From Anaerolineae bacterium (GTDB lineage Bacteria; Chloroflexota; Anaerolineae; Aggregatilineales; Phototrophicaceae), in contig JAUZRW010000039.1 in assembly GCA_030950085.1 (NCBI GenBank), positions 51,248 through 115,247 on the forward strand: a DNA stretch of 64,000 nucleotides, written 5' to 3'. Shown here in pieces: positions 41,161-50,106 of the stretch (position 1 is its first letter; every line of letters begins with the position of its first letter). Position numbers and translations under genes: made by a program. The notes beneath the pieces were generated by a model that was not told the DNA's origin, made no database searches, and saw only the letters and a program-made list of their open reading frames with translations.

Positions 41161-43581
41161 TCAGTATTTAAGTTTGATTTTCTTCAAATATTGTAGGTTA
41201 TGACGTGTAGTTTCTAGCCCGACCTTATCATTTAGTGTAACTTGGGTGCTTTCGGCATCTTGCAATAAACCTTCTGCGGCAGTGATTTCTTGCTGGTCAA
41301 TCATGAGGGCTGCAAAATTACACTTTAGACGTGCTATGGCAAAATCATCTCGTTGTTGCTCTGCATACGATAATGCCGCATTATATGAATCAGTCGCCTT
41401 ATCGAAGTGTTTCAGTTGTTGATAACTGCGTGCAAGTGTCGTTATCAAACTGGTAAGATTAACATAATCACGAGTTCGTTGTAGCTCTGGCAAAATCTGG
41501 TAGCTTAACGCTTGGCATTCTTTCAGCCTTGATAATGACAACAAAACTTCTGCCCTTAATATCATCAACGGCATAGATTTTGATTGAATCTGGTCAAGTA
41601 GCTGCAATGCTAAACGTGCATTACCACGCTCGATATTCATTTGGACTAACTCGCCCTTAATCCGCAGATTGGTTTCAATATTAGGCGAACGTTCCATTAT
41701 CTTCGCCGCCCGTTGAAGACATTCAGTGGCTAATTCATAGTATCCTTGTCTGCGATTGAGAATTGCTATTTCAACTAAGACGATGGCTTGCAACTTGAAA
41801 TCACCTTTTTGACCCGTTTCGTTCATGAGTGTTTCAACCATGTTGTTCGCCTCATGCAAGTGATTCGTTTGGCGTAGACAAATACTATAAGCGATTTTCA
41901 AATCTACTAAATCTTCAAATAGCGGATAATATCGCTTAAAAATATGCAGCCATTGATATACATTGTGCAAGTAATCATTTGCCTTCCAAGCGACTCGCAT
42001 AAGTTTGACTAGCTGTATCTCTTGCAAAGTGAGTGCTGTGTTGTGTAACAGTTGCAAGCAAAATTGGTGTAATGCCTGATTGTCTAGCTTTTCGATTTCG
42101 GCAAAAACAGTATCCAACATTAAGTTAATAGCAGATGAGGTATCTATCATTTGAACCCTAGCAGTCAAAATGAAACGTTGTGCCGATTGTGAAATGGAAA
42201 AACAATTTTGTGATGTCGTTTTCTGCACGATGAATAGTCGTTGCAAATAGGTCAAATCTGCGCTGAAAAACAATCCGTGCTGGATGAAAAAGTCCAGTAT
42301 AGATATTGGCATTTGCCGATTGTTCATTGCCGCTAAACAAATCCAGATATGTTGTTGTCTCACGCTCAATCCGAGAAATAAGTCCTGATATAAATCGTCT
42401 AAAGTATCAAACGCATGAGATGGAGAATTGCCTTCAACGAGATACTGCAAAGTTAGTTGAACAGCGCGAGGATTGCCGCCGACTTGTTCCCAGATAGTGT
42501 CTGCATAATCACCTGCAAGTGATACATGAATATCTGGTTTCATAGTTTGGACAAATTTGTGTATTTGCTTTCGTGTCAATTCCTCAAGATGCACCTGAAA
42601 CACAGGACTTGCTAGTAGAATATGTTCTTCGCTGGCTAGGCATACTTTACATGGCGCGAGAAAATCCAATAGCTGTGTCAATGCACTCATATTTGTAGTC
42701 ATTTGTGAGATGTCATCAAGCACAATTAACGTTGGATAGGTTAGCAAAACATCTCGCAAGTCAAGTCGAGAGTGCGGCGGTAGTACAGTTTCTTGTATCG
42801 CTGTAATAATTTCATCAATTGAGCGAGGATTACTGATCCAAACCACATAATCAAGCAATTCATCGTCAATCAAATTTTTTGTCAAAGTAGCGAGAAATGC
42901 CGTCTTACCAATCCCGTGAGTTCCCGTCACGTAACATCGTGTCGTTGTGTCAGATATAAAAGCATCGAGCACGCTTTGGACTTGCTTTTCGCGTCCGATA
43001 AGCACAGTATTTATATCTGTTGGGATTGCGGACAATAAGCGCCTCTGATGTTGCCGACGACGTGCCTTCCACTCCATATCAATCAATTTATCAGCGACTC
43101 TTGCGACGGCATATTTTTTGTAGCGGCGTAGGCTACGCGCTTCAATATTGGCATAGCCTCCAAATGATTCTTGTGAGATGTTCATATCCACACGTACAAA
43201 ACGATAATACAAAAAACTCCACCCTAATAAATGAGCCGAGTCTTGTTGGCTATCGAGTTGAATTTGCTGAATGGCATTGGCGATAGTATCTGCTTTCTTG
43301 GGTATGGGTAATTCTGATGTCCGACGATACTGAATCAGGGCTTCTTCAATTAATCTACATAGGGTTGATTTTAGAGCGAATTCGCGTAGATTTTTTGCAG
43401 GAGGACGCGCTGGGTCATGTAAGACTTCTTCAATCAGCACCAATGAGTGCAATGTCGCAGCAGGTGATGTATCTGTGGTGGTATATATGAGTGTATTTAG
43501 TGCCGCTTCGACACTAATAGGGCTAATTGTGGGTTTGCGTCGATTACCAGATGGCATTGGGAAATGTTTCGACTCCGGCAT
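41161..43581 (-). CDS. STAND NTPase with TPR-like C-terminus
   Basis: The product is 806 residues. A helical N-terminal region (about 1-185) includes SQESFGGYANIEARSLRRYK, which is reminiscent of a small DNA- or protein-binding segment. The NB-ARC-type NTPase core follows: P-loop GTHGIGKTAFL near residue 220, Walker B LIVLDDISQ near 285, then winged-helix and alpha-helical parts. From about 500 on, TPR-like repeats read as ligand- or partner-sensing. Architecturally it matches STAND signalling ATPases (regulators or antiphage sensors). No effector such as a nuclease or TIR domain is recognisable. Its start overlaps the gene upstream by 38 bases. Confidence 0.65.
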   Translation of the reverse strand: MPESKHFPMPSGNRRKPTISPISVEAALNTLIYTTTDTSPAATLHSLVLIEEVLHDPARPPAKNLREFALKSTLCRLIEEALIQYRRTSELPIPKKADTIANAIQQIQLDSQQDSAHLLGWSFLYYRFVRVDMNISQESFGGYANIEARSLRRYKKYAVARVADKLIDMEWKARRRQHQRRLLSAIPTDINTVLIGREKQVQSVLDAFISDTTTRCYVTGTHGIGKTAFLATLTKNLIDDELLDYVVWISNPRSIDEIITAIQETVLPPHSRLDLRDVLLTYPTLIVLDDISQMTTNMSALTQLLDFLAPCKVCLASEEHILLASPVFQVHLEELTRKQIHKFVQTMKPDIHVSLAGDYADTIWEQVGGNPRAVQLTLQYLVEGNSPSHAFDTLDDLYQDLFLGLSVRQQHIWICLAAMNNRQMPISILDFFIQHGLFFSADLTYLQRLFIVQKTTSQNCFSISQSAQRFILTARVQMIDTSSAINLMLDTVFAEIEKLDNQALHQFCLQLLHNTALTLQEIQLVKLMRVAWKANDYLHNVYQWLHIFKRYYPLFEDLVDLKIAYSICLRQTNHLHEANNMVETLMNETGQKGDFKLQAIVLVEIAILNRRQGYYELATECLQRAAKIMERSPNIETNLRIKGELVQMNIERGNARLALQLLDQIQSKSMPLMILRAEVLLSLSRLKECQALSYQILPELQRTRDYVNLTSLITTLARSYQQLKHFDKATDSYNAALSYAEQQRDDFAIARLKCNFAALMIDQQEITAAEGLLQDAESTQVTLNDKVGLETTRHNLQYLKKIKLKY

Positions 43582-44344
43582 GATGACCTACGCGCTTATA
43601 CATCTGAAACCCTGTGAATGGATGCCCCAGAATACCATCATGAATTGCCCAAGAGCGCCCGCGCACACTTTTCCAAGCATTCGGCTGGCGAAACGGATTA
43701 TTGGGTGTCAATTTTTGGTACAAGTCGCCATCAGATTGAAACCCTTGATGAATGGTTTGCATGTCTTTTAGACCACGCATGTAATTGAAACCATAGCGTT
43801 CAAAGACAATAGCATTGTGATAGGCTAAGGGTTCAATAAAAAACATATCATGCCCCATGCTGTTTACAAATAGCTCGAAGTGCGGTACTGACCGCTTAAA
43901 AGCACGTAATCCCTCACGAACTTGTCCCGGTGACAGCCCTGCCTTCATAGCGGCGAGTTCTGCGGGGATATTGCGGCTGCTTGTGCCGAAATTGGTACGA
44001 TTACCTTGCTGGTCAATATCGACATTATAACGTTTCGCATCAGGGTTATTGACAACCATCAACAAGACAAGCAATTGGTTATTGAAGGTGTCCGCGATGT
44101 TCATGTATAAGATAGGGTCAATATCAGCCGGGTTACGCCGAACGGACACTTCCATTGCGCGACTACCTGCCGGACACATATATTGAATCTGCCCGTCTTT
44201 ACCTACAGAATCGGACGAAATATCAAAATCTTCAGACACCCAATCCGGCACTAAGGTTTTGTAAATCTCATGTTTATCCTTTTCGGGCAAATTATTAATT
44301 TCCCGAATAGAAGCCGGAAAACGAGTTACCCCTTCAGCTTTCAT
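43544..44344 (-). CDS. Conserved-looking protein of unknown function
   Basis: The product is 266 residues. I do not recognise the family. It lacks a signal peptide and clear membrane helices. Notable stretches are CPAGSRAMEVSVRRNPADIDP, FGTSSRNIPAELAAMKAGL and AYHNAIVFERYGFNYMRGL, with several His/Asp/Asn positions that could be catalytic. It begins 11 bases inside the end of smpB and its end lies 38 bases inside the STAND gene, so the three form a tightly packed minus-strand unit. Confidence 0.55.
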   Translation of the reverse strand: MKAEGVTRFPASIREINNLPEKDKHEIYKTLVPDWVSEDFDISSDSVGKDGQIQYMCPAGSRAMEVSVRRNPADIDPILYMNIADTFNNQLLVLLMVVNNPDAKRYNVDIDQQGNRTNFGTSSRNIPAELAAMKAGLSPGQVREGLRAFKRSVPHFELFVNSMGHDMFFIEPLAYHNAIVFERYGFNYMRGLKDMQTIHQGFQSDGDLYQKLTPNNPFRQPNAWKSVRGRSWAIHDGILGHPFTGFQMYKRVGHHAGVETFPNAIW

Positions 44345-44819
44345 TATTACGTTCTTTCAATGCACGGCGGATTTGCCGTTGGGAATCACGCTTTGCCAAA
44401 TCTTGGCGTTTATCATGTTGCCTTTTACCACGCGCTACCGCGATTTCAACCTTTGCTAACCCACGTTCCAAATATAGTTTGGTTGGTACTGCTGTATAAC
44501 TGATTTCGCGGATGCTTGTCATAATCTGATTGATTTCTTTGCGATGAAGCAACAACTTGCGCGGACGTATGGGGTCAATATGCCCAAAAGTTTTTGCAGG
44601 GTCATAGGTTGCAATATGTGTATTCATCAACCAAAGTTCGTTATCGCGTTCTTGAACAAAGCCCTCGCCTAAACTGACACGATTAGCACGAATAGACTTA
44701 ATTTCTGACCCCAACAATACTAGACCTGCTTGGTAAGTCTTCAATAGTTCAAAGTTATGTCTTGCTTTACGATTAGTCGTAATGACTTTAATGCCACTAC
44801 CTTGATTTTTACTCATCAT
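44334..44819 (-). CDS. smpB: tmRNA-binding protein SmpB
   Basis: The product is 161 residues, the family's usual length. Motifs are TNRKARHNFELL, GLVLLGSEIKSIRANRVSLGEGFV, LWLMNTHIA, RKLLLHRKEI and the basic C-terminal tail KRQHDKRQDLAKRDSQRQIRRA. SmpB binds tmRNA and ribosomes to rescue stalled translation. The tmRNA gene itself was not found in this window. It precedes and overlaps the unknown gene at 43544. Confidence 0.95.
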   Translation of the reverse strand: MMSKNQGSGIKVITTNRKARHNFELLKTYQAGLVLLGSEIKSIRANRVSLGEGFVQERDNELWLMNTHIATYDPAKTFGHIDPIRPRKLLLHRKEINQIMTSIREISYTAVPTKLYLERGLAKVEIAVARGKRQHDKRQDLAKRDSQRQIRRALKERNNES

Positions 44820-44839
44820 TTTTCTCTTTCTTGGGCGAA

Positions 44840-46045
44840 TTATAGCCCTTGCAGATAACGAATGGCTTCGCCTAGTTCAACATCACGCCCATTCCCATCT
44901 GGAATCATGTCAATATTGGGTATCAAACCAACACCTGCAATAGGAATCCGACTCGGTGTAAACCACTCTGCCGATGTAATATGTACTGATGAACCATCCG
45001 ACAGAACGAAAATCTGCTGCACAGTTCCTTTTCCGAAGGTAGGCTGCCCTATTAGAATACCACGGTCACGGTCACGAATAGCGCCAGCGACAAGTTCCGC
45101 CGCACTCGCTGTTTGATTATTGACTATCACAACAATAGGCAGTTCTGTAAAAGTCCCATCCCTGTCAGCTTCAAATGTATATTCAGCATCACGAGTGACT
45201 TCATAAATGACAACACCGCCATCTAAAAACATACTCGCAACAGCGATAGATTCTTCTAGTAAGCCGCCACTATTATTCCGTACATCCAGCACCAAAGCCC
45301 GAATATCAGCATTGAGTAAGTCATTTAATGCCGTTTCCAATTCATCAGGGGTACGGCTGGTAAAGCGTAAAATCTGAACATAACCCAGTTGACTATCCTC
45401 TTCCAACACGCGCCACACGACAGAGGGAACATTAATGACATCAAATTCGATAAAAATCGTTAATTCTCTATCATCTTGACGAATGGTAAGTTCAACCCCA
45501 TTATTATCCGCAACTTCACCGCGCATTTGCTGGTCAATAGCATCTGGGCTATCTGTTAAGCCTATCGCCTGCCCATTAATCGCCACTAAAACTGCGCCAC
45601 TGCTAACTCCTGCTTCCTGTGCCGGACTCTCAGAAAATGGATACAGTACAAACTCACCTAGCTCATTCTGTTGCAGCAATATACCAATGCCGCCATATGT
45701 CCCAGCAAGCACATCTGCCTCACTATTGGCAACAGGCGGGTCAATAAAAAATGTGTTGGGTTCGCCTAAAATCCCTAATACACCCCGAATAGCGGCATAC
45801 TGTCGTTCAGCATAAGTCGGTTGTTCACGTAAATAGATGCGGTCTAGCAATGATTGAACTTCATCAAGTAAAGGATACCCCTCTTCATCAGGCTCACCAG
45901 CCGAGACAGTAACACGAGTCGGCAGATTGAGCAGGTCGCGAAAATAGAAACCGGCTACAAATGTGATTGCTAAAACAGCCCCAATCAATATGCCCGATAA
46001 GATTGACCGCAGATAAGCATTTTTATTTGTTAATGATAATTTCAT
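44840..46045 (-). CDS. S41 family carboxyl-terminal processing protease
   Basis: The product is 401 residues. An N-terminal membrane anchor (about 13-32) is followed by a PDZ domain (about 95-185, GGIGILLQQNELGEFVLYPFSESPAQEAGV). The S41 catalytic domain carries the nucleophile Ser in NNQTASAAELVAG and the Lys in GQPTFGKGTVQQ. CtpA-type proteases cleave C-termini of envelope or periplasmic substrates. It lies just upstream of smpB on the same strand, and diverges from the sensor kinase gene. Confidence 0.9.
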   Translation of the reverse strand: MKLSLTNKNAYLRSILSGILIGAVLAITFVAGFYFRDLLNLPTRVTVSAGEPDEEGYPLLDEVQSLLDRIYLREQPTYAERQYAAIRGVLGILGEPNTFFIDPPVANSEADVLAGTYGGIGILLQQNELGEFVLYPFSESPAQEAGVSSGAVLVAINGQAIGLTDSPDAIDQQMRGEVADNNGVELTIRQDDRELTIFIEFDVINVPSVVWRVLEEDSQLGYVQILRFTSRTPDELETALNDLLNADIRALVLDVRNNSGGLLEESIAVASMFLDGGVVIYEVTRDAEYTFEADRDGTFTELPIVVIVNNQTASAAELVAGAIRDRDRGILIGQPTFGKGTVQQIFVLSDGSSVHITSAEWFTPSRIPIAGVGLIPNIDMIPDGNGRDVELGEAIRYLQGL

Positions 46046-46149
46046 TAAGGCTCACTGACCTAAATTTCGTATAGAATGTGTATATTGTAACACCCAAATA
46101 CAATAATTTTACAGTGCAAGCAGATTTACAGCCAGATTAGGGAAATTAT

Positions 46150-47769
46150 ATGTCACAAATAGACAGTCAGTCACGAATCTTGGTTGTCGATGACCATATT
46201 CCGGCAGCAGAGATGGTGAGTCGCTTATTTGAAGTGCGTGGGTTTGAGACGATTTGTGCATTTAGCGGCGCAGAAGCACTCGAACAAGCACAAAAACATA
46301 TCCCTGATTTGATATTACTGGATGTGATGATGCCCGACATGGATGGGTATGATGTGTTGGAAGCATTACGTGGCAATCCAGCAACTCACAAAATCCCCGT
46401 TATTTTTATCACTGCCAAAGATGATGCGGCGGATATTGAAGAAGGGTTGCGTTTGGGTGCGGATGATTACATCCCCAAACCTGTGAAACCCCGTGAACTG
46501 ATTGCGCGTGCTAAGAGTAAAATTGAAGCCTATCGCTTGCGCGAAAATCTTGAACAGAAAACAACTGATTTAGAAGCCTTACTGCGATTTAGTGAGGCAT
46601 TAAATAATCATCTTGAAGTTGATGAATTGCTTGATTTAATTCTCTATCTTGTTTTGGATTTAGTCCCCTCACATAGCGCAATTATATATCATATGTCCGA
46701 AAATAAAGACATTATAGAAACTCGTGTCAAGAGTAAAGACACGCATGATGAAGTCGATATTGATGTAGACGCTCTGAAAGCGTACTTTTCGCAACATACC
46801 GATGCTGTCCAATGGCAATCTAGCACCCAAACATCGTTTTCATCGTCAGACACAGGGATGGCGGCTGGCTTACGACATGGAGAACAAATGCACGGTATGT
46901 TACTTGTTCTCGCAGATAAACCGTTTGAAGAAAATCATCTGCGCTTGTTTGAAAATATAGGTCGCCAAACAACGATGGCACTACGGAACGCAGAGTTATA
47001 TGCGGTCAAGGTAAACTATGCCGAACGTCTGGAAGAAATGGTCGAAGAGCGCACTGCCGAACTGGGTGCTGCCCAAGAATTACTCGTTCGGGCAGAGAAA
47101 CTCGCGTCTGTGGGACGATTAGCAGCAGGTATCGCCCATGAAATTAACAATCCCTTGATGCCGATTCGTGTCAATCTTGAACTAATGAGAGAGGATGTCG
47201 AGGAAAATAGAGAGGTGAGTATTCAAGATATTGATGAGACCCTACGTAGTGTCAGCCGCATCAGCCGCATTGTGGAACGGTTACAGCAATTTACGCGCAA
47301 GAGTGGTGATAAAGCGCCTATCATGGAATCATTGAAAATTGTCGATATTGTTGAAGATGTCATCTCCTTGAGTGGGTCATATATCCGCAATAGTGGCATC
47401 AAAGTGGATGTTAACCTTCATGAAACAGCACAAATCTATGGCAATCGTGACCAACTGGAGCAAGTTTTTCTGAATATCATTCTCAACGCTCATGCTGCTA
47501 TGCAAGCAGGCGGAACATTAACAATTGATAGCACCATTGAGGCGCAAAATCTCATTGTTCGTTTTGCCGATACAGGTACAGGTATTGCAAGCGATATCTT
47601 GGGAAAAATCTTTGAACCATTTGTATCGAGCAAAGAAAATGGTTCTGGATTGGGCTTATTTATCAGTTATGGGATTATCGAAAACCATAATGGGCAGATT
47701 CATGTGGAAAGTGAAGTAGGCAAGGGAACTGTATTCACACTCGCCTTGCCTACTATCGCTACGACTTAA
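46150..47769 (+). CDS. Response-regulator/histidine-kinase fusion (REC-GAF-HK)
   Basis: The product is 539 residues. It starts with a REC domain (LVVDDHIPAAE, phosphoacceptor in LILLDVMMPDMDG, and the KP motif IPKPVKPRE). A GAF-like domain (about 150-290) follows and then the kinase core. The H-box is AAGIAHEINNPLMPIR with the phosphorylatable His, and the ATP site contains DTGTGI and GSGLGLFIS. Receiver before kinase suggests it is controlled by phosphotransfer from another kinase. It has no membrane helices. The stop overlaps the next convergent gene by 4 bases. Confidence 0.88.
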   Translation: MSQIDSQSRILVVDDHIPAAEMVSRLFEVRGFETICAFSGAEALEQAQKHIPDLILLDVMMPDMDGYDVLEALRGNPATHKIPVIFITAKDDAADIEEGLRLGADDYIPKPVKPRELIARAKSKIEAYRLRENLEQKTTDLEALLRFSEALNNHLEVDELLDLILYLVLDLVPSHSAIIYHMSENKDIIETRVKSKDTHDEVDIDVDALKAYFSQHTDAVQWQSSTQTSFSSSDTGMAAGLRHGEQMHGMLLVLADKPFEENHLRLFENIGRQTTMALRNAELYAVKVNYAERLEEMVEERTAELGAAQELLVRAEKLASVGRLAAGIAHEINNPLMPIRVNLELMREDVEENREVSIQDIDETLRSVSRISRIVERLQQFTRKSGDKAPIMESLKIVDIVEDVISLSGSYIRNSGIKVDVNLHETAQIYGNRDQLEQVFLNIILNAHAAMQAGGTLTIDSTIEAQNLIVRFADTGTGIASDILGKIFEPFVSSKENGSGLGLFISYGIIENHNGQIHVESEVGKGTVFTLALPTIATT

Positions 47770-48725
47770 CCAATCGGGCGCAGCAACCCTTGGAGTTCTT
47801 GGGTTGTGATAGTATCACTGACAAAATCATCAAAATCATCGCGTGATATACCGATAATACGACTGATTGTATCATCTGTACAATTGATGACACGGAAGCC
47901 AAGAGCCTCAATTTCATCACCAATTAATTCGTCTTTCAGCACGGTGATAACGCCTAAGATTGATTGTGTTGCAACGGGACCCGGTGGTGAGCATGTCGAA
48001 ATTAATAGTGTGTTACCCAATAATGTTTCGCCGACTTCAACGCCCTCGTCAGGAACATCGAATTGAGAAACTTGTGCTGCAAGTGCGGCATAATCTCCAT
48101 CAGACTCTGCAATTTCAGTAAGATCGTTCGTTGGGTCAACAACTTCCGTTGCGTCAGCGTCATTGTCCGTCGGCTCAACACTCTCCGTTGCGTCAATAAC
48201 TTCAGCAGTCGCTTGTATCGGTATTTCTGTGGGTTGTACAACGATAGCAGATGATGTCGGTGTTGAGGTTTCTTCATCATTGTTTAAAAGATTGGGAATA
48301 AATAGTACCGCAAGAATAACGAGTACAATAGTGATTGCGACAAGAACTATGAGATTACGGCGGCTACTCCCATTGGCAGGTTTATCTGTGTCAAAATCGC
48401 CAGCACCGCTCGCAGAGTCTTGGGTTGGTAAATCTGGGAGTGATTGCGGTGGTGGGCGCAGTGTTTGCGATGGTCTTGGTGTGCTAATACCTGCTTTTTG
48501 TGCAAGGTTATCTACGCCGGGATAATCTGGTTGTAGTTGGCGAACATGGTTGAGTGCTTCCTGCCCTGCTTCTTCATCTTCGACTGCATGAGCATATAAC
48601 CACCAGAAATCAGGATTGTCTTCGTTCTCAGCACGAATCTCATCAAGAAGTTGCCGCGCTGATGCAAGGTCGCCTTGTTCTATCAATTCATATGCCTCAT
48701 TGAAAATCTGGGCGGCATCGCTCAT
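47766..48725 (-). CDS. Membrane protein with TPR-like head and exported tail
   Basis: The product is 319 residues from ATG 48725, preceded by GGAG; the longer frame to 48803 is not needed. A short TPR-like N-terminus (about 1-75) is cytoplasmic. One transmembrane helix (around 125-145, LIVLVAITIVLVILAVLFI) is followed by a Thr/Asp/Glu-rich linker and an exported C-terminal domain of about 90 residues with TCSPPGP and NCTDDT. The function is unknown. Confidence 0.6.
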   Translation of the reverse strand: MSDAAQIFNEAYELIEQGDLASARQLLDEIRAENEDNPDFWWLYAHAVEDEEAGQEALNHVRQLQPDYPGVDNLAQKAGISTPRPSQTLRPPPQSLPDLPTQDSASGAGDFDTDKPANGSSRRNLIVLVAITIVLVILAVLFIPNLLNNDEETSTPTSSAIVVQPTEIPIQATAEVIDATESVEPTDNDADATEVVDPTNDLTEIAESDGDYAALAAQVSQFDVPDEGVEVGETLLGNTLLISTCSPPGPVATQSILGVITVLKDELIGDEIEALGFRVINCTDDTISRIIGISRDDFDDFVSDTITTQELQGLLRPIG

Positions 48726-48821
48726 GTTATTGCTCCAATTTTGGTATCCAAAGATGTGGATAATAATAAAAGGCAGTTTACATCTAAGTGGATTATGTTG
48801 CAACTTGTCTCTAAAGCAAAA

Positions 48822-48838
48822 ACACCCGTGTTGGGTGT
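48822..48838 (-). terminator. Terminator of the tRNA-Leu gene
   Basis: On the minus strand ACACCC and GGGTGT form a 6-bp stem with a 5-base loop followed by TTTTGC, just downstream of the tRNA 3' end. Confidence 0.7.
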
Positions 48839-48851
48839 CAGTTTGTTAGCT

Positions 48852-48933
48852 TGCCCTGGAGAGGACTCGAACCTCCACCCCGTTAAGGACACGGCCCTCA
48901 ACCGTGCGCGTCTGCCAGTTCCGCCACCAGGGC
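48852..48933 (-). tRNA. tRNA-Leu (anticodon GAG)
   Basis: The minus strand folds into a complete tRNA with acceptor GCCCTGG/CCAGGGC and an anticodon stem CACGG/CCGTG around TTGAGGG, giving anticodon GAG. A long variable arm of class II type and a T arm with GTTCGAGTC are present. Discriminator A follows the acceptor; CCA is not encoded. The promoter is at 48952-48979 and a terminator follows at 48822-48838. Confidence 0.95.
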
Positions 48934-48951
48934 TTATTAAATTGCAGCGTC

Positions 48952-48979
48952 ATTATAGCGTTTCGCCTTCAATTGTCAA
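48952..48979 (-). promoter_or_regulatory. Consensus sigma-70 promoter for tRNA-Leu
   Basis: On the minus strand TTGACA is followed by 16 bases and TATAAT, both perfect to consensus, ending about 18 bases before the tRNA 5' end. Confidence 0.9.
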
Positions 48980-49055
48980 TGCTGAAATACGTATTCCGAA
49001 TGCTTAAGTTTGGTGTACACTGGTGACATAATGACCCAATATGAATGGAGAAAAT

Positions 49056-50066
49056 ATGCGAATAGTGCTTGATGCAATGGGAACGGATGCTCGTCCGGCA
49101 CCAGATGTTGAAGGGGCAGTGTTAGCTGCTCGTGAGTATGGCGAAACAATTATTCTGATAGGCAATGAACAGGCAATTCAAGTTGAATTAAATAAATTTG
49201 ATACGAGCAACCTCAAAATTGAAGTTCATCATGCCGAAGAACAAATCTTGATGAACGAAAAACCTAGCTTGGTTATGAAGAGTAAACCGTTGTCATCTAT
49301 TCATTTAGGCATGAAACTTGTAAAAGAGGGTCAAGGTGATGCCTTCGTCACAATGGGAAACACAGGTGCTGCACATGCGATTGCCACACTCAGCACGCTC
49401 CGTCGTATTCCCGCTGTAAAACGTCCGGCACTGACAGCTATATACCCAATTTGGGGACAAGAAACGATATTGCTGGATGTTGGCGCAAATGCTGATTCAA
49501 AAATTGAATGGATGGAACAATTTGCTGTGATGGGTAGTATTTATGCAGAAAAAGCCCTCGCCCGCGAGAATCCACGAGTGGCTACTCTCTCGAATGGTGA
49601 AGAAGAAGGCAAGGGCAATCAATTGGTTCGAGAAGTACAAAGCCGCTTGCGTGAAAGCAACCTGAATTATATCGGTCATATCGAACCGAAAGAAATGCTC
49701 AGAGGCACAGCGGATGTTGTCGTGATGGATGGCTATGTTGGCAACATCTTCATCAAAAGTGTGGAAGCTGCTTTTTCGTACCTGATAGATATGTTGCGAC
49801 AAGAAATTCGTAATGATATTGTATCAACAATGGGCGGTGCGTTGGCACGTCCAGCATTTCGGCGGACTCGTGACCGTATGGATCCGCGTGGTGTTGGTGG
49901 CGCACCCCTCTTAGGTGTTAATGGTGTTGTCATTATTGGGCATGGCAGTTCTGATGCGTTTGCTGTTAAAAGTGCTATAAAACAAGCCATTCGTGCTGTT
50001 GAGGGCAATGTTGTAGCAGAAATCAAACAAGGTTTGGAGAAGATTGTTACTGAAACCAACGCATAG
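49056..50066 (+). CDS. plsX: Phosphate acyltransferase PlsX
   Basis: The product is 336 residues from ATG 49056, which is preceded by GGAG; the frame extends to 49041. Family motifs include IVLDAMGTDARPAPDVEGAV, GNTGAA, SKIEWMEQFAVMG and PLLGVNGVVIIGHGSSDA. PlsX makes acyl-phosphate from acyl-ACP, the donor for the first step of phospholipid synthesis. PlsY is not in the window. A TPR gene follows closely. Confidence 0.92.
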   Translation: MRIVLDAMGTDARPAPDVEGAVLAAREYGETIILIGNEQAIQVELNKFDTSNLKIEVHHAEEQILMNEKPSLVMKSKPLSSIHLGMKLVKEGQGDAFVTMGNTGAAHAIATLSTLRRIPAVKRPALTAIYPIWGQETILLDVGANADSKIEWMEQFAVMGSIYAEKALARENPRVATLSNGEEEGKGNQLVREVQSRLRESNLNYIGHIEPKEMLRGTADVVVMDGYVGNIFIKSVEAAFSYLIDMLRQEIRNDIVSTMGGALARPAFRRTRDRMDPRGVGGAPLLGVNGVVIIGHGSSDAFAVKSAIKQAIRAVEGNVVAEIKQGLEKIVTETNA

Positions 50067-50106
50067 TGTAACGACGTTGTATTGGTATCGAATAGTGGGT
50101 GTTGTC

